From the NCBI RefSeq assembly GCF_035984545.1, contig NZ_JAXCHP010000001.1, positions 806,001-870,000 of the forward strand: 64,000 nucleotides of DNA, written 5' to 3'. The notes under the pieces are model-generated. The model was not told the origin of the DNA. It saw only the letters and a list, made by a program, of their open reading frames with translations, and searched no databases. Each line of letters starts with the position of its first letter. Position 1 is the first letter of the stretch. A program made the position numbers and the translations under genes. This document shows positions 15,312-23,736 of the stretch, one piece after another. The DNA is from Cryobacterium sp. GrIS_2_6. GTDB lineage: Bacteria; Actinomycetota; Actinomycetes; Actinomycetales; Microbacteriaceae.

Positions 15312-15342
15312 AAAAAAAGGGCGACTACCGAAGTAGCCGCCC
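15312..15342 (-). terminator. Strong intrinsic terminator of the early operon
   Basis: Minus strand: GGGCGGCTAC-TTCG-GTAGTCGCCC, a 10-bp stem (one G-T) with a UUCG loop, followed by seven T. It lies 72 nt after the last early gene (stop at 15414), so it most likely ends the long leftward early transcript. Confidence 0.85.
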
Positions 15343-15413
15343 TCTCTTTTGAAAGTCAGATGGACACTCACCGTGGGAACGGGAATGCCTTACATGCATA
15401 GCATACTGCCTGA

Positions 15414-15644
15414 CTATGAAGTCGTGCATCCATTTTCTCGGCGTGTTGTGCCGCCCTTGACGCTCGGGTTCGCGGCGGCATTCAACCGGAGCCGAGCCAT
15501 GAGCACGCGGTGATCGATGACGATGATTCCGGCGACCTCGCGGCACTCCATGCCGTCGCGAATCCACTGGCTGATCGTGCGAGTTGTCCGGCCGGCTCGT
15601 TCGGCTGCCTTCCGGATCGTGTAGTTCGGCTGGTTGACGATCAC
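15414..15644 (-). CDS. Excisionase/MerR-type HTH protein
   Basis: 76 aa, ATG 15644 overlapping the HNH stop (ATGA). TIRKAAERAGRTTRTISQWI forms a winged-helix DNA-binding motif, followed by the wing IIVIDHRVLMARL. Small proteins of this kind act as directionality factors or local regulators. Here it is the last gene of the early operon. Confidence 0.65.
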   Translation of the reverse strand: MIVNQPNYTIRKAAERAGRTTRTISQWIRDGMECREVAGIIVIDHRVLMARLRLNAAANPSVKGGTTRRENGCTTS

Positions 15645-16267
15645 CGTGCCGCCATCTTCTTAGCGAAATCGGCGCGCGCCCAGGCGTTGTGGCAGATCCT
15701 GCACAGCAGGTAACCACCTGATCTGACCGTCCCGTCGTAAGCGTGCCCCTTTGGGCAGTGGGTCTTCGCCATTGGATCACGGCGGACCTTCGGGACATAG
15801 GCATCACGGCCCTGCTGGTTGTGGCAAGTCCGGCAGATGCGCGATCCGCCGTCCATCTTCGTGTTTTCCGGACTGTACTCGTGCCCCTGCGGGCAATGGG
15901 TCTTGTTGGAACGAGCATTAGTCCCATGTTCCCGTTGGTCGAGCAAGTTTTCAGATTGCGTGCCATACCGCAGATTGCTCAGGGCGTTATTTCGAACGTT
16001 GCCGTCGAGGTGGCGCCGCACCATGCCCTTCGGCAGCGGGCCGACAAATGCCAGTAGGACGAGAGAGTGCACCTTGCGTGTGTGGCTCGTGCCATTATGC
16101 AACCCAACATGCCCATAGCCGCCCGTTGAGGTGAACTGCTGGCGCATGATGATCGGTGCCGAGCGCATGAACGATCGCACGCGGCCGAGGTCGGAAACCT
16201 CGTATCCTGGGAAGTCTGGAATGGGCAGCCAATTCTCGGCGGCGGGAGCGTTTCGGGTACCATTCAC
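15641..16267 (-). CDS. HNH homing endonuclease with NUMOD4
   Basis: 208 aa. The GTG at 16267 with GGAGGG upstream gives MNGTRNAP as start. NUMOD4 (NWLPIPDFPGYEVSDLGRVR) at about 10-30 and an HNH core (HSLVLLAFVG, RRHLDGNVRNNALSNLRYGT) at about 70-115 are followed by two zinc-type modules (THCPQGHEY with CRTCHN; THCPKGHAY with CRICHN). It is a free-standing intron-homing type nuclease. The first five codons and the leader are shared with the HNH gene at 24137-24760. Confidence 0.85.
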   Translation of the reverse strand: MNGTRNAPAAENWLPIPDFPGYEVSDLGRVRSFMRSAPIIMRQQFTSTGGYGHVGLHNGTSHTRKVHSLVLLAFVGPLPKGMVRRHLDGNVRNNALSNLRYGTQSENLLDQREHGTNARSNKTHCPQGHEYSPENTKMDGGSRICRTCHNQQGRDAYVPKVRRDPMAKTHCPKGHAYDGTVRSGGYLLCRICHNAWARADFAKKMAAR

Positions 16268-16355
16268 GGTAGCCCTCCAATCGGTTAGACGATATGTGGG
16301 GTGAGGCCCCGCCAAGTGCGTCAAACACTCGTCGGGGCCGTCTCCATTCTATCGG
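16252..16355 (-). repeat. Leader repeat, copy A, upstream of the NUMOD4-HNH gene
   Basis: 104 bp nearly identical to 24745-24849, ending in the start codon region of an HNH gene in both cases. On the minus strand it holds CTATCGG... no, more precisely ATAGAATGGAGACGGCCCC, then a GGCCCC/GGGGCC hairpin, then ACCGATTGGAGGGC as ribosome site. The apical part of the hairpin differs between copies but keeps complementarity (CGAGTG with CACTTG). Confidence 0.75.
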
Positions 16356-16368
16356 TTATCGGCCTCGA

Positions 16369-17103
16369 TCAGGCTATTTCTGCGAGATAGGCCGCATATT
16401 TCTTGGCGTCCGGTGTGACGACATGAGCACACCGACCGCACATGATCGAGACCTCAGGGTCGAATAGGTCGGGGGGCTTGCAAAAGATCTCACGTTCCCC
16501 GCACACCTCGCACTCGCGCTTGTCTGCTGGGCGCACGGGCCGCGCTTCGACGCCATACATGGCTGAGAGGCTGAACACGCCTCGTGCGTCCTCGTGGCCC
16601 GCGGTTAGGTCATCGTGGTAGGCGACCGCGGACGGTGACTGTGCGATCTCTTCGGCCCTGTCGAGCAGCCAATCACACAGCCAGGATGCGAGCATATGCG
16701 CGGCTTCCACGGATACGGGCTTGGACCCTTGGACCTCGCGGGTGTTCGCCCATGACGGGACGGCTGGCGGGGCGACGTGCAGTTCTTCGGCGAACTCGGT
16801 GCACCATGAGAGCAGCTTGGCGAACAGTGCGTCACTCGCGTCGAGCGGCCCGATGTTCAGCGGCGCGGGCGAATTCCCGCCGCCCCCTGACACCCGTTCG
16901 GAGTAGTCGGCGGTCCCCATGGTGAACAGCTGCGCGCGCATGTTCGCCATGAGGTCCGGGACCAGTTTCAGTGCTCCCCGGATCCGGTAGAAGCACGAGT
17001 CGCAGAGGATGCCGTGACGTGCGCCCTTCGGCCTGGGGGGTTCGTCGTCGATGGGGTCCCAGGTGCAACCTCTGGCACAGGGGAAGAGTTCTGCGTCACT
17101 CAT
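16369..17103 (-). CDS. Hypothetical protein with two zinc-ribbon regions
   Basis: 244 aa, ATG 17103, overlapping the upstream stop by 8 nt. Cys clusters occur at the N-terminus (CARGC, then CDSC near 34-37) and the C-terminus (CEVCGEREIFC, CGRC). The middle is helical (AHMLASWLCDWLLDRAEEI). No recognised family. Confidence 0.65.
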   Translation of the reverse strand: MSDAELFPCARGCTWDPIDDEPPRPKGARHGILCDSCFYRIRGALKLVPDLMANMRAQLFTMGTADYSERVSGGGGNSPAPLNIGPLDASDALFAKLLSWCTEFAEELHVAPPAVPSWANTREVQGSKPVSVEAAHMLASWLCDWLLDRAEEIAQSPSAVAYHDDLTAGHEDARGVFSLSAMYGVEARPVRPADKRECEVCGEREIFCKPPDLFDPEVSIMCGRCAHVVTPDAKKYAAYLAEIA

Positions 17104-17176
17104 TGCGCGCCTCCTGGGCTGCGAGCCATTCCGGCACGTCGTTGGTGAGCACGTAGTCGGCCTGTCTGCCGCTCAT
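17096..17176 (-). CDS. Micro-protein
   Basis: 26 aa, ATG 17176 overlapping the DUF3039 stop (ATGA). The sequence includes DYVLTNDVPEWLAAQEARN. Unknown. Confidence 0.5.
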   Translation of the reverse strand: MSGRQADYVLTNDVPEWLAAQEARNE

Positions 17177-17391
17177 GGTTTCATCCTTCCGATGATGTCT
17201 TTGCACGTCCCGCAGACCGGGTACTTGGTGAAGTCCTTCGTGGGGATGTCCCACTTGCCGCAGAGGGCTTCGATGGGCTGGCCGTCGATCCATGCCTTGT
17301 CGAGGTCGGTCTTCTCGAAGTAGTGCGAGAAGGTGTCGTGGTCGCCGGTGTCCGTGGTGACTGGCTTGGTCCTTTCGAGGAGGTTGCTCAT
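17173..17391 (-). CDS. DUF3039 family protein
   Basis: 72 aa. DHDTFSHYFEKTDLDKAW, ALCGKWDIPTKDFTKYPVC and CGTC match the actinobacterial DUF3039 pattern, with a likely metal site from the Cys residues. Function unknown. The family supports an actinobacterial host. Confidence 0.75.
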   Translation of the reverse strand: MSNLLERTKPVTTDTGDHDTFSHYFEKTDLDKAWIDGQPIEALCGKWDIPTKDFTKYPVCGTCKDIIGRMKP

Positions 17392-17597
17392 TCTTCGCTT
17401 CTTCCTCGCACGGGTATCACCCAGTGCATCCGGTGGGGCTTGTACACGGGGGTGCCGAGCTGGTCGGCGGTGAATCCGCGGGCTTCGAGTTCAGCGGCGA
17501 GGCCATCCATGCCCAGTTCGGCGAGGTCGGTTTCCTTGATACGGATCTCGTGGCCGCCGTTGACCTTCGCTGTGAGGTGCACGCGGGCGTCAGTCAT
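17388..17597 (-). CDS. Hypothetical protein
   Basis: 69 aa, ATG 17597 overlapping the upstream stop (ATGA), preferred to ATG 17603. Mixed alpha/beta with EIRIKETDLAELGMDGLAAE. Unknown. Confidence 0.55.
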   Translation of the reverse strand: MTDARVHLTAKVNGGHEIRIKETDLAELGMDGLAAELEARGFTADQLGTPVYKPHRMHWVIPVRGRSEE

Positions 17598-17779
17598 CGC
17601 CACACCGATCTGCTGATCGCGAGCGAGAGAGCCTTGAACGCGTCACGGACGCTATCCAGCGACACGGGCGCGTTCTTGGTTGCCCGCACGAGAGCCTTCA
17701 TGTACTTTCGGTACGCCACCTGTTCGTTGTGGTCGCTCGGTGCCCATGCTCCCGGGCGAAATGACTGCTTACGGCTCAT
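17594..17779 (-). CDS. Hypothetical basic protein
   Basis: 61 aa, ATG 17779 overlapping the upstream stop. Basic helices (VAYRKYMKALVRATKN). Unknown. Confidence 0.55.
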   Translation of the reverse strand: MSRKQSFRPGAWAPSDHNEQVAYRKYMKALVRATKNAPVSLDSVRDAFKALSLAISRSVWR

Positions 17780-18012
17780 CGGGTCAACTTCCAGACCGGA
17801 ACCGGGAACTCGATCCAGTGCGTGACGCCGAGGAACTTCTGGCCGCTGCCAACGTCGCTGTTCGCTTCCCACAGGGGGTCGCCGCCCTCGATCGGCCAAC
17901 CGGACACCATGCACCCGTCGAAGATGAAAGCGACTCGCCCCGTCATCTCGTCCATCCGGGGCATGCCATCCGTGGCGATCTCGTGGACCTTGATCTTGAT
18001 CTTCTTGCTCAT
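17776..18012 (-). CDS. Hypothetical protein
   Basis: 78 aa, ATG 18012 (ATGA overlap). Beta-rich (KKIKIKVHEIATDG, GRVAFIFDGCMV, THWIEFPVPVW). Unknown. Confidence 0.55.
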   Translation of the reverse strand: MSKKIKIKVHEIATDGMPRMDEMTGRVAFIFDGCMVSGWPIEGGDPLWEANSDVGSGQKFLGVTHWIEFPVPVWKLTR

Positions 18013-18290
18013 CGTGCCTGCTCGCTCTCTGCGCCCTCAGGACGCGCCGGAATTGTGGGTGCGCAGTGCTCGGTTTGGACGATGGTCCATTCGTTTCGGC
18101 CGATCGCTTGGACGCGGATCCGCTTACCCTTCGCCGCGAGTAGTTCGTCCGCGCTGAACGTGCTGTCTGGGTATTTCGTGATCCATGCCGCCAGCAGTTC
18201 GCCCATCGACATCGCCTTCAGGGCGTCGAGCTGCTCGCTGGATGAACGCAGCCCTAGTCGCTTGGGGAACTGAATCACCGTGTCACTCAT
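18009..18290 (-). CDS. Hypothetical protein
   Basis: 93 aa, ATG 18290, 8-nt overlap with the upstream gene. Helical N-terminal half (SSSEQLDALKAMSMGELLAA), beta segment RIRVQAIGRNEWTIVQTE. Unknown. Confidence 0.55.
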   Translation of the reverse strand: MSDTVIQFPKRLGLRSSSEQLDALKAMSMGELLAAWITKYPDSTFSADELLAAKGKRIRVQAIGRNEWTIVQTEHCAPTIPARPEGAESEQAR

Positions 18291-18561
18291 CGCTCTCTCC
18301 TTCGCTCTCTGCGGCCGTTTCAGGTTCCGCGCTTGTCGGTGTGCCCGGTGTGGGCGTTACGGGCTGTGCTGGGGGCTGGTGGGCTGCGGTGGGGGTTTGC
18401 GCGTCCGGCTCCCAGTGCCGCTTCTCGAAGTGGTCATAGGCGACCACCGCTTGCCACTGCCGCGATCCCATGAGCGGCACCACGTAGCCGCAGTGACGGC
18501 ATGTGTACGGTTTGCGCTTCACGATGCCGAGCTTGATCAGCACGCGGCGGACCGCGCTCAC
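18283..18561 (-). CDS. Zinc-finger-like protein with Pro/Thr-rich tail
   Basis: 92 aa from GTG 18561 (GTGA overlap). CRHCGYVVP and HFEKRHW give a C2H2-like site near residues 21-50. The last 40 residues are Pro/Thr/Glu-rich and probably disordered. Confidence 0.55.
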   Translation of the reverse strand: MSAVRRVLIKLGIVKRKPYTCRHCGYVVPLMGSRQWQAVVAYDHFEKRHWEPDAQTPTAAHQPPAQPVTPTPGTPTSAEPETAAESEGESDE

Positions 18562-19112
18562 GAGGGCTGCTCCGTACTGGGGGTGACGGGCGGCGTGAAG
18601 AGGATCAGGAATGGCCCGATCAGGTACTCCTCGAGGTCCTCGCTCGTGCGCGGGTAGATGTAGCCATCCAGCAACCAGCCGTCCGGTGTCTTGCGTCCGA
18701 CGCCATTGAGCCCCTTGACGATGCTCCACAGCGGCAGCGCGTCCAGTTCCTCGAACGTCGTGACCTCTCGCGGCTCAGGCTCACGGTAGGGCAGGGCCGC
18801 GAGGATTGCATCGACAATCCCACCGGTCACCTCGTCATCCTCCCAAGCGGGCGAGAAGTCATCCTGCGTCATCGTCCCGTACTGCCATGCCTCCCAGACG
18901 CGCCCACATGTGTAGGTGATATCTCGCAGGCACTCGGCGACAACCTCTCGCAGCGCTTCCCGTTCCGGCTCTCCTGCGGGAGGGGTGGGAATGGATTCGA
19001 GGTCTCCGCCTTCGATCAGCCCATCCTCGATTAGACCGGCGATGTCGTTGCCCGACCATCCGGCGAGTTCCACCACCGCGTTCTGCAATCTGGCCATCTT
19101 GTCATTGCTCAT
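18558..19112 (-). CDS. Hypothetical acidic protein
   Basis: 184 aa, ATG 19112 (ATGA overlap). Acidic, helical (EREALREVVAECLRDITYTC), then FEELDALPLWSIVKGLNGV. Similar layouts occur in phage proteins of unknown role. No domain identified. Confidence 0.6.
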   Translation of the reverse strand: MSNDKMARLQNAVVELAGWSGNDIAGLIEDGLIEGGDLESIPTPPAGEPEREALREVVAECLRDITYTCGRVWEAWQYGTMTQDDFSPAWEDDEVTGGIVDAILAALPYREPEPREVTTFEELDALPLWSIVKGLNGVGRKTPDGWLLDGYIYPRTSEDLEEYLIGPFLILFTPPVTPSTEQPS

Positions 19113-19243
19113 CGCTCGCCATCCTCGTATCGCCGTTCGTCCTGCTGGGCACCAAGCCATTCCTGACGGGCCTCCTCATCGGTCATGTCTCCGCGCTCCA
19201 CTGCCCTGTCGATCTGGTCGTAAATGCGGTCCAGGTTGCTCAT
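19109..19243 (-). CDS. Small charged helical protein
   Basis: 44 aa, ATG 19243, overlapping both neighbours by ATGA. LDRIYDQIDRAVERGDMTDE looks like a single amphipathic helix. Unknown. Confidence 0.55.
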   Translation of the reverse strand: MSNLDRIYDQIDRAVERGDMTDEEARQEWLGAQQDERRYEDGER

Positions 19244-19443
19244 GATTCGTTTCCCTCCGTGTCGGTTATCAGGTGTGCACCGCATGGCGGCTCGTCCTCA
19301 GCGTTCAGCCACCGGGCAATCCACCAGTTCCAGTGCTGGTTGCAGAGGGCGATGTTTTCGGTCTTGGACACGCCCAGTGAAGACATGGGCAGTACCGGCT
19401 GTCCGCACGCGAAACACTTCACACGCTTGTCGTTCTCGCTCAT
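19240..19443 (-). CDS. Small zinc-binding-like protein
   Basis: 67 aa, ATG 19443 (ATGA overlap). CFAC, then CNQHWNWW and a later CGAH suggest one metal site. Unknown. Confidence 0.55.
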   Translation of the reverse strand: MSENDKRVKCFACGQPVLPMSSLGVSKTENIALCNQHWNWWIARWLNAEDEPPCGAHLITDTEGNES

Positions 19444-19841
19444 GATTCGTCGTCCTTCGTGTCGTCGCTCGCTGCTCTCGCGTTCCATCCGGCAAGGAAG
19501 ATGCTGTCGACCAGCAGGCTCTTGCCCTTGTTTCGGTGCATCCATTCCTCGTATGCCCGCTTCTGCTCAGGCGATTTGGGGGTGTCGCGGATGTCGCGCT
19601 TGTTCAGAGTGAATGCTTCGGCGCGGTGCTCCCGGAGCGCCATCTCGGCAGCGATCGCGCGGTCGATGGCCTTGAGCTCGTCCGACTCGGCGCGGATGTA
19701 GAACTCAGCGATCTCAGCCTTCGTCCACGTCATCAGGACTCGCCGTGATTCTGCGAGGCTCTGATTGCCCACCTTCGGGTGCAGGCCGAGGTCGATGCGC
19801 TCCTGCATGATGGCCTTGCGGATTTCGTCTCGGTTCGTCAT
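19440..19841 (-). CDS. Hypothetical helical protein
   Basis: 133 aa, ATG 19841 (ATGA overlap). Long charged helices (SDELKAIDRAIAAEMALREH, SPEQKRAYEEWMHRNKGKS). Unknown. Confidence 0.6.
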   Translation of the reverse strand: MTNRDEIRKAIMQERIDLGLHPKVGNQSLAESRRVLMTWTKAEIAEFYIRAESDELKAIDRAIAAEMALREHRAEAFTLNKRDIRDTPKSPEQKRAYEEWMHRNKGKSLLVDSIFLAGWNARAASDDTKDDES

Positions 19842-20248
19842 TCGTCTCTCCCTGTGTCGTCTGTTCGTGGGTGTTTGCGGTAGAAGTCGCTCTGAGATTT
19901 CAGGGCGGCATGATTCTGGGATGACAGGAGGTCGGCGGCGTGCTTGGCGAACAGATCGGCGTGTGTTCCGCGTATCGCCGAGTCACCCGCCAGTCGTGCG
20001 CAATCCGAGCAGACCTCGTGATTGACGCGGGGGCCGGTCATTCCGCCGCCGACCGAGAACCCGACGAGGTGCCGCCCGTTCTCGTCTCGCGCATGGCGAT
20101 CGAATCCGCAGATGCACGGCCCTGTGCCGCCGCTCTCAGCGGGCCCGGCCAGATGAACCTTGAGCCTCGGGCTGCTGCTGAACAGCGTGTAGGCCCCGCC
20201 TGGCTGTGAGCACTCAATCGTGATCAAGCTCTCATCTTCCTTGCCCAT
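19838..20248 (-). CDS. Hypothetical protein
   Basis: 136 aa, ATG 20248 after GGAAGGA. Contains CICGFDRHARDENG and CSDCARLAG, so a possible metal site, and a helical C-terminus. Unknown. Confidence 0.6.
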   Translation of the reverse strand: MGKEDESLITIECSQPGGAYTLFSSSPRLKVHLAGPAESGGTGPCICGFDRHARDENGRHLVGFSVGGGMTGPRVNHEVCSDCARLAGDSAIRGTHADLFAKHAADLLSSQNHAALKSQSDFYRKHPRTDDTGRDE

Positions 20249-20368
20249 GGTGCTTTCCTTCCGTAGATGTTGGTGGTCATGTTCGAGTGCGTCGGCAAGG
20301 TGCTTGGTAGCAACCGCCGACCGTTCGAAGGGATGCTGCGGCCGCGGTGATCTGCGGCCAGGTGAGGC

Positions 20369-20962
20369 TCACCGCGGGCGCCCTTCTCGTCGTGCCTTGT
20401 CCTGCAATTTCCCGGCCGCCCGCTTCACATCAGTGCACGTCTCACCAGCGGGCAGCGGGCAACCCTCGACCGTCGTGCACCCGCCCTGATACGCGTGAAT
20501 GGTGCCGTGATTCAAGGGCGGGCCGTCCCCTGCGATTCGCCGTTTCCGGTACTCGCGCTGCCAGGCACGCCGGGCATCCGTGCACGAAATCCCGCCAGCC
20601 TCCTCATTCGGACAGTTGGTGTTGCACGCCTTCGCCCCGGACGGTGTGCCGTGTGTGACGCCTGCCTTGCCGATCATGACTTTCACCACGCGGCGACCCA
20701 GCGTCCCCCGTCTGGACTTCTTCACCGGTGCCGGTCGTGCCGCCGCTTCCTCCACCGTTTCGAGGACCAGCCGCGGGGGCTTCGGGACCGTGTACGTCTC
20801 CTTCTCAGCGGTCGCCGTGCCCGCCTTCACGGCATTCATGTACGGGTAGTCGCCGCGGTACCGGATGACCGCCTCGTCGCACGTCATCAGGGTTGCCGAG
20901 CCTTTATTGAGGCAATCCGAGCCGTGGCATGTGGTGTTCGTGGGGGTTCCGTGCTCGATCAT
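20369..20962 (-). CDS. Cys-rich protein with three HGT zinc-type repeats
   Basis: 197 aa, ATG 20962. Three copies of a module beginning HGT and carrying three Cys occur: HGTPTNTTCHGSDC (from residue 4), HGTPSGAKACNTNC (about 104) and HGTIHAYQGGCTTVEGC (about 151). Each is followed by a further Cys (SCTDARRAW, TCTDVKRAA). The first is separated by a basic linker (KKSRRGTLGRR). This looks like a multi-finger nucleic-acid-binding protein. It lies directly after the helicase-methyltransferase. Confidence 0.65.
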   Translation of the reverse strand: MIEHGTPTNTTCHGSDCLNKGSATLMTCDEAVIRYRGDYPYMNAVKAGTATAEKETYTVPKPPRLVLETVEEAAARPAPVKKSRRGTLGRRVVKVMIGKAGVTHGTPSGAKACNTNCPNEEAGGISCTDARRAWQREYRKRRIAGDGPPLNHGTIHAYQGGCTTVEGCPLPAGETCTDVKRAAGKLQDKARREGRPR

Positions 20963-21042
20963 GAGGCCCCTTTCTGGGCAAAGGAAAAGGCCCCAGTCGG
21001 AGTGACGGGTGCCTCGGATGAATCGGTGGTTGCGTGTTTCAC
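20959..21042 (-). CDS. Micro-protein bridging methyltransferase and Cys-rich gene
   Basis: 27 aa from GTG 21042, overlapping the upstream TGA and the downstream ATG. GGAGGA lies 6 nt before the start, an excellent ribosome site. The sequence contains SEAPVTPTGAFSFAQKG. It may serve mainly for translational coupling. Confidence 0.5.
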   Translation of the reverse strand: MKHATTDSSEAPVTPTGAFSFAQKGAS

Positions 21043-23669
21043 GACGCTTCCTCCATGGCGAGGTCGATCAGGTCGAACAGCGACGGCATCTCCTGCTTTC
21101 GCTCGCCCGCTTCGAGGTACTTGATCCCGTCGCGGAACGATTCAGGGTTTAGCTCCGCGGCACGGCCGCGGCGGCCGAGCTTGTTGGCGCGCACCGGGAC
21201 CGTGCCGAGCCCGCCGAACGGGTCATAGACCAGGTCGCCGGGGTTCGTCTTCTCGATGATGAGCCGGTCCACGATGTCAAACTGCAGCGGGCAGATGTGC
21301 ATCGTCAGGTTGCGGCGGGCCTGCTCGCTGTTGAGGGTGAGCATGCGGTTCACGTCATGCCACACGTCCGGATGCCAGGACGCCGGGGCGAGCGACATGA
21401 ACGTCGACGGCAGCCGCTTCCGGCCGGCTAGCAGCTCGCCGACCTTGATGTGCGACGCGTAGTCGTAGACCTCGTGCTTCGTCTGCTCGGTGAACAGGCG
21501 AGACATGTCCTCGGGCTTGAGCTGCGCCAGCTCCTCAGGGGTGAGGTGCCGGTCGCCCGACGAGCGCCAGAACGCGTGTGCGTCGATCTGCCAGCGGGCC
21601 AGCGAGTACCCGTCCTCCGGGTTGTTCTCCTCGGTGACAGGCTTCGACGGGTCGTAGACGTTCTTCGTGACCCGCTCGTCGCCCCAGCCTTTCGTCCGGT
21701 CCGTTTGCGGCTTGCGGAAGATGAGCACGTACTCGGGCATGCCCATGCCCATCGAGGACGCGTCAGCGCGCATCTTCGTGTAGCCGAGGCGATAGGTCTG
21801 GTTGTTCTCGCGCACGACGTCGGTGACGATGGTGTGCATACCCAGGTAGTCGAAGCCGTGCGACCGGAAGTGCGCGATCGTCTCGGCGTGGAAGGCCTGC
21901 ACGGTCGGGTTGCCGGTGCCCTCGACGTTGCCGAAGAGGATCCGGTCCTTCACGTGAATGGCCGCCACCCGGCCGGGCTTGAGCACCCGGAGCAGGTTCG
22001 GCGTCAGGTAGTCCATCTGCTGCCAGAAGTGCCCGTTGTCGTCCGTGTGCCCGAAGTCGTTGTAGCTCGGCGAGTACTCGTACTGCGTGCCGAACGGGAT
22101 GCTCGAAAGGATCATGTCGACCGAGTCGGTCTCCATGTGGTCGCGGGTTTCCAGAACGCAATCGTTGAGGGCAAACATCCACTTAGCACCGGACGCCTCG
22201 ACCCGCTCGACACCCATCGTCCGGGTGAGGGCCTCCGAGATGGCGCCGGCGTCGAGACCGTACTCGCGGATGATGTCCGACATCGAGGAGGTCAGCTTCT
22301 TGTGCTGCTCCCACTTCGCCAGCAGGATCTCGATCACCGACTCCTCGGACTCCGCCAGGATCACGTCAATCTGCACCTGCTCCGTCTGCAGGAACCGGTG
22401 GAGACGGTGCACGGACTGGATGAAGTCGTTGAACTTGAAATCGATGCCCGCGTAGATCGCCCGGTGGCAGTGACGCTGGAAGTTCGACCCGGACCCGGAC
22501 AGCGACGGCTTGGTCGCGAGGATCCGGGACTCACCGTCGGCGAACTTCACCGCGCGCTCCTCGCGCTCGTCGAGGTCGAGGGTGCCGAAGATCTCCATGG
22601 CCTCGGGGATCGCCTTCTTGATCGCCCGGCGCTCATCCTCGAGGGTGTGCCAGAGCACGAAGTGATCTTCGGGGGAGGCATTCACGATCTCGGTGAGCTT
22701 CTCGATCCGCGCCGGCAGGCTGTTGCGCTTCTCCAGCGCGGCGCCGGACAGGCCGAGCGCGCCGTTCGCGAAGAGGACAGCCTGACCGTCCGAGTCGGTG
22801 CGGACCTCGCCGTCCGTGACCTCGACCCGGTGGAACCGGACCTCGATCTCGGGGAGCTCGTAGCCGTCATCCGAATAGCCGAGGTCGGAAGGCTTCTGGA
22901 TGAAGCACGCCCAGGTGTTCAGCCACAGCCAGAACTCGCGCTCCTTGTGGGGATGGAGCGTGAGGTTCCCCGCCTGCGAAGAGTCCCGCTGGAAGAATCG
23001 GGTGAGGATCTGGCCGGAGTCCATTATGCCGAGGTAGGCGGCGTAGTGGGACAGCTCCTTGAACCGGTTCGGGCTCGGCGTCGCGGTGGCGACGAAGCGG
23101 AACGCGATGTCCTTGAACAGGTGCAGGAACGTCTGGAACGTCTTCGAGCCGTAGTCGCGGAGCACGGATGCTTCGTCGAGGGTCGTGGCCGTGAACAGGT
23201 TCGGGTCGATCTTCCCGTCCCGCACGCTCTCGTAGTTCGTGACGAACATGCCCTCTGCCGGGAGGCCGAACGCCGCGGTCTTGATGAACGAGATGTCCAC
23301 GCCGAGCTTCTGCCCGTCAGCGATGAAGTCATGCCGCATCCCCAGCGGGGCGACGATCAGGGCCCGGCCGCCGCGGTGCTTCGTGATCAGCCGCAGCGTC
23401 TCGATCTGAACGAACGTCTTGCCCAGGCCGAACGCGGCGAAGAACGCGCGACGGCCGCCGGCGACACCCCACTGCACCAGGTCGCGCTGGTGGGGTTTCA
23501 GCATCGGGTTCACTTCGGACTGGTCGATGTGGAAGCCGAATGACTTATCGAAGTTGACCTTCTCGCGGAGGAACGCTTCGTAGGAGAGTGCGGGTGTGGG
23601 TTCGAGCGGGTGGGCCGCGAGCCAGCGGTCAACCTCGTCTCTCGTGAGTGTGCGGTCAGCGATCGTCAT
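21039..23669 (-). CDS. SNF2/DEAD-like helicase fused to DNA methyltransferase
   Basis: 876 aa, ATG 23669 with AGGAAG upstream. The N-terminal helicase part has FGLGKT (80-85), LDEAS (164-168, motif II variant), ATATPSPN and a motif VI region QSVHRLHRF near 430. The C-terminal methyltransferase has SSIPFG near 525, a variant of the catalytic (S/N/D)PP(Y/F) motif, then DPFGGLGTVPVRANKLGR near 820 as SAM-binding motif I. That is a permuted beta-class order. It may protect phage DNA from restriction. The SIPF change at the catalytic motif leaves activity uncertain. Confidence 0.8.
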   Translation of the reverse strand: MTIADRTLTRDEVDRWLAAHPLEPTPALSYEAFLREKVNFDKSFGFHIDQSEVNPMLKPHQRDLVQWGVAGGRRAFFAAFGLGKTFVQIETLRLITKHRGGRALIVAPLGMRHDFIADGQKLGVDISFIKTAAFGLPAEGMFVTNYESVRDGKIDPNLFTATTLDEASVLRDYGSKTFQTFLHLFKDIAFRFVATATPSPNRFKELSHYAAYLGIMDSGQILTRFFQRDSSQAGNLTLHPHKEREFWLWLNTWACFIQKPSDLGYSDDGYELPEIEVRFHRVEVTDGEVRTDSDGQAVLFANGALGLSGAALEKRNSLPARIEKLTEIVNASPEDHFVLWHTLEDERRAIKKAIPEAMEIFGTLDLDEREERAVKFADGESRILATKPSLSGSGSNFQRHCHRAIYAGIDFKFNDFIQSVHRLHRFLQTEQVQIDVILAESEESVIEILLAKWEQHKKLTSSMSDIIREYGLDAGAISEALTRTMGVERVEASGAKWMFALNDCVLETRDHMETDSVDMILSSIPFGTQYEYSPSYNDFGHTDDNGHFWQQMDYLTPNLLRVLKPGRVAAIHVKDRILFGNVEGTGNPTVQAFHAETIAHFRSHGFDYLGMHTIVTDVVRENNQTYRLGYTKMRADASSMGMGMPEYVLIFRKPQTDRTKGWGDERVTKNVYDPSKPVTEENNPEDGYSLARWQIDAHAFWRSSGDRHLTPEELAQLKPEDMSRLFTEQTKHEVYDYASHIKVGELLAGRKRLPSTFMSLAPASWHPDVWHDVNRMLTLNSEQARRNLTMHICPLQFDIVDRLIIEKTNPGDLVYDPFGGLGTVPVRANKLGRRGRAAELNPESFRDGIKYLEAGERKQEMPSLFDLIDLAMEEAS

Positions 23670-23736
23670 CGTGTCTTCCTGTCTGTGTGGAGTTGTCAAA
23701 GCGGGGGCGACTAGTGCCGCCCCCGGTGGATCAGGG

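Noticed and set aside
20250..20372. Small frames between the Cys-rich gene and the gene at 20248
   Set aside because: A 31-codon GTG frame overlapping the stop is possible but has no good ribosome site or protein-like features.
21450..23543. Plus-strand open frame of 697 codons opposite the methyltransferase
   Set aside because: Same shadow composition, no recognisable motif.
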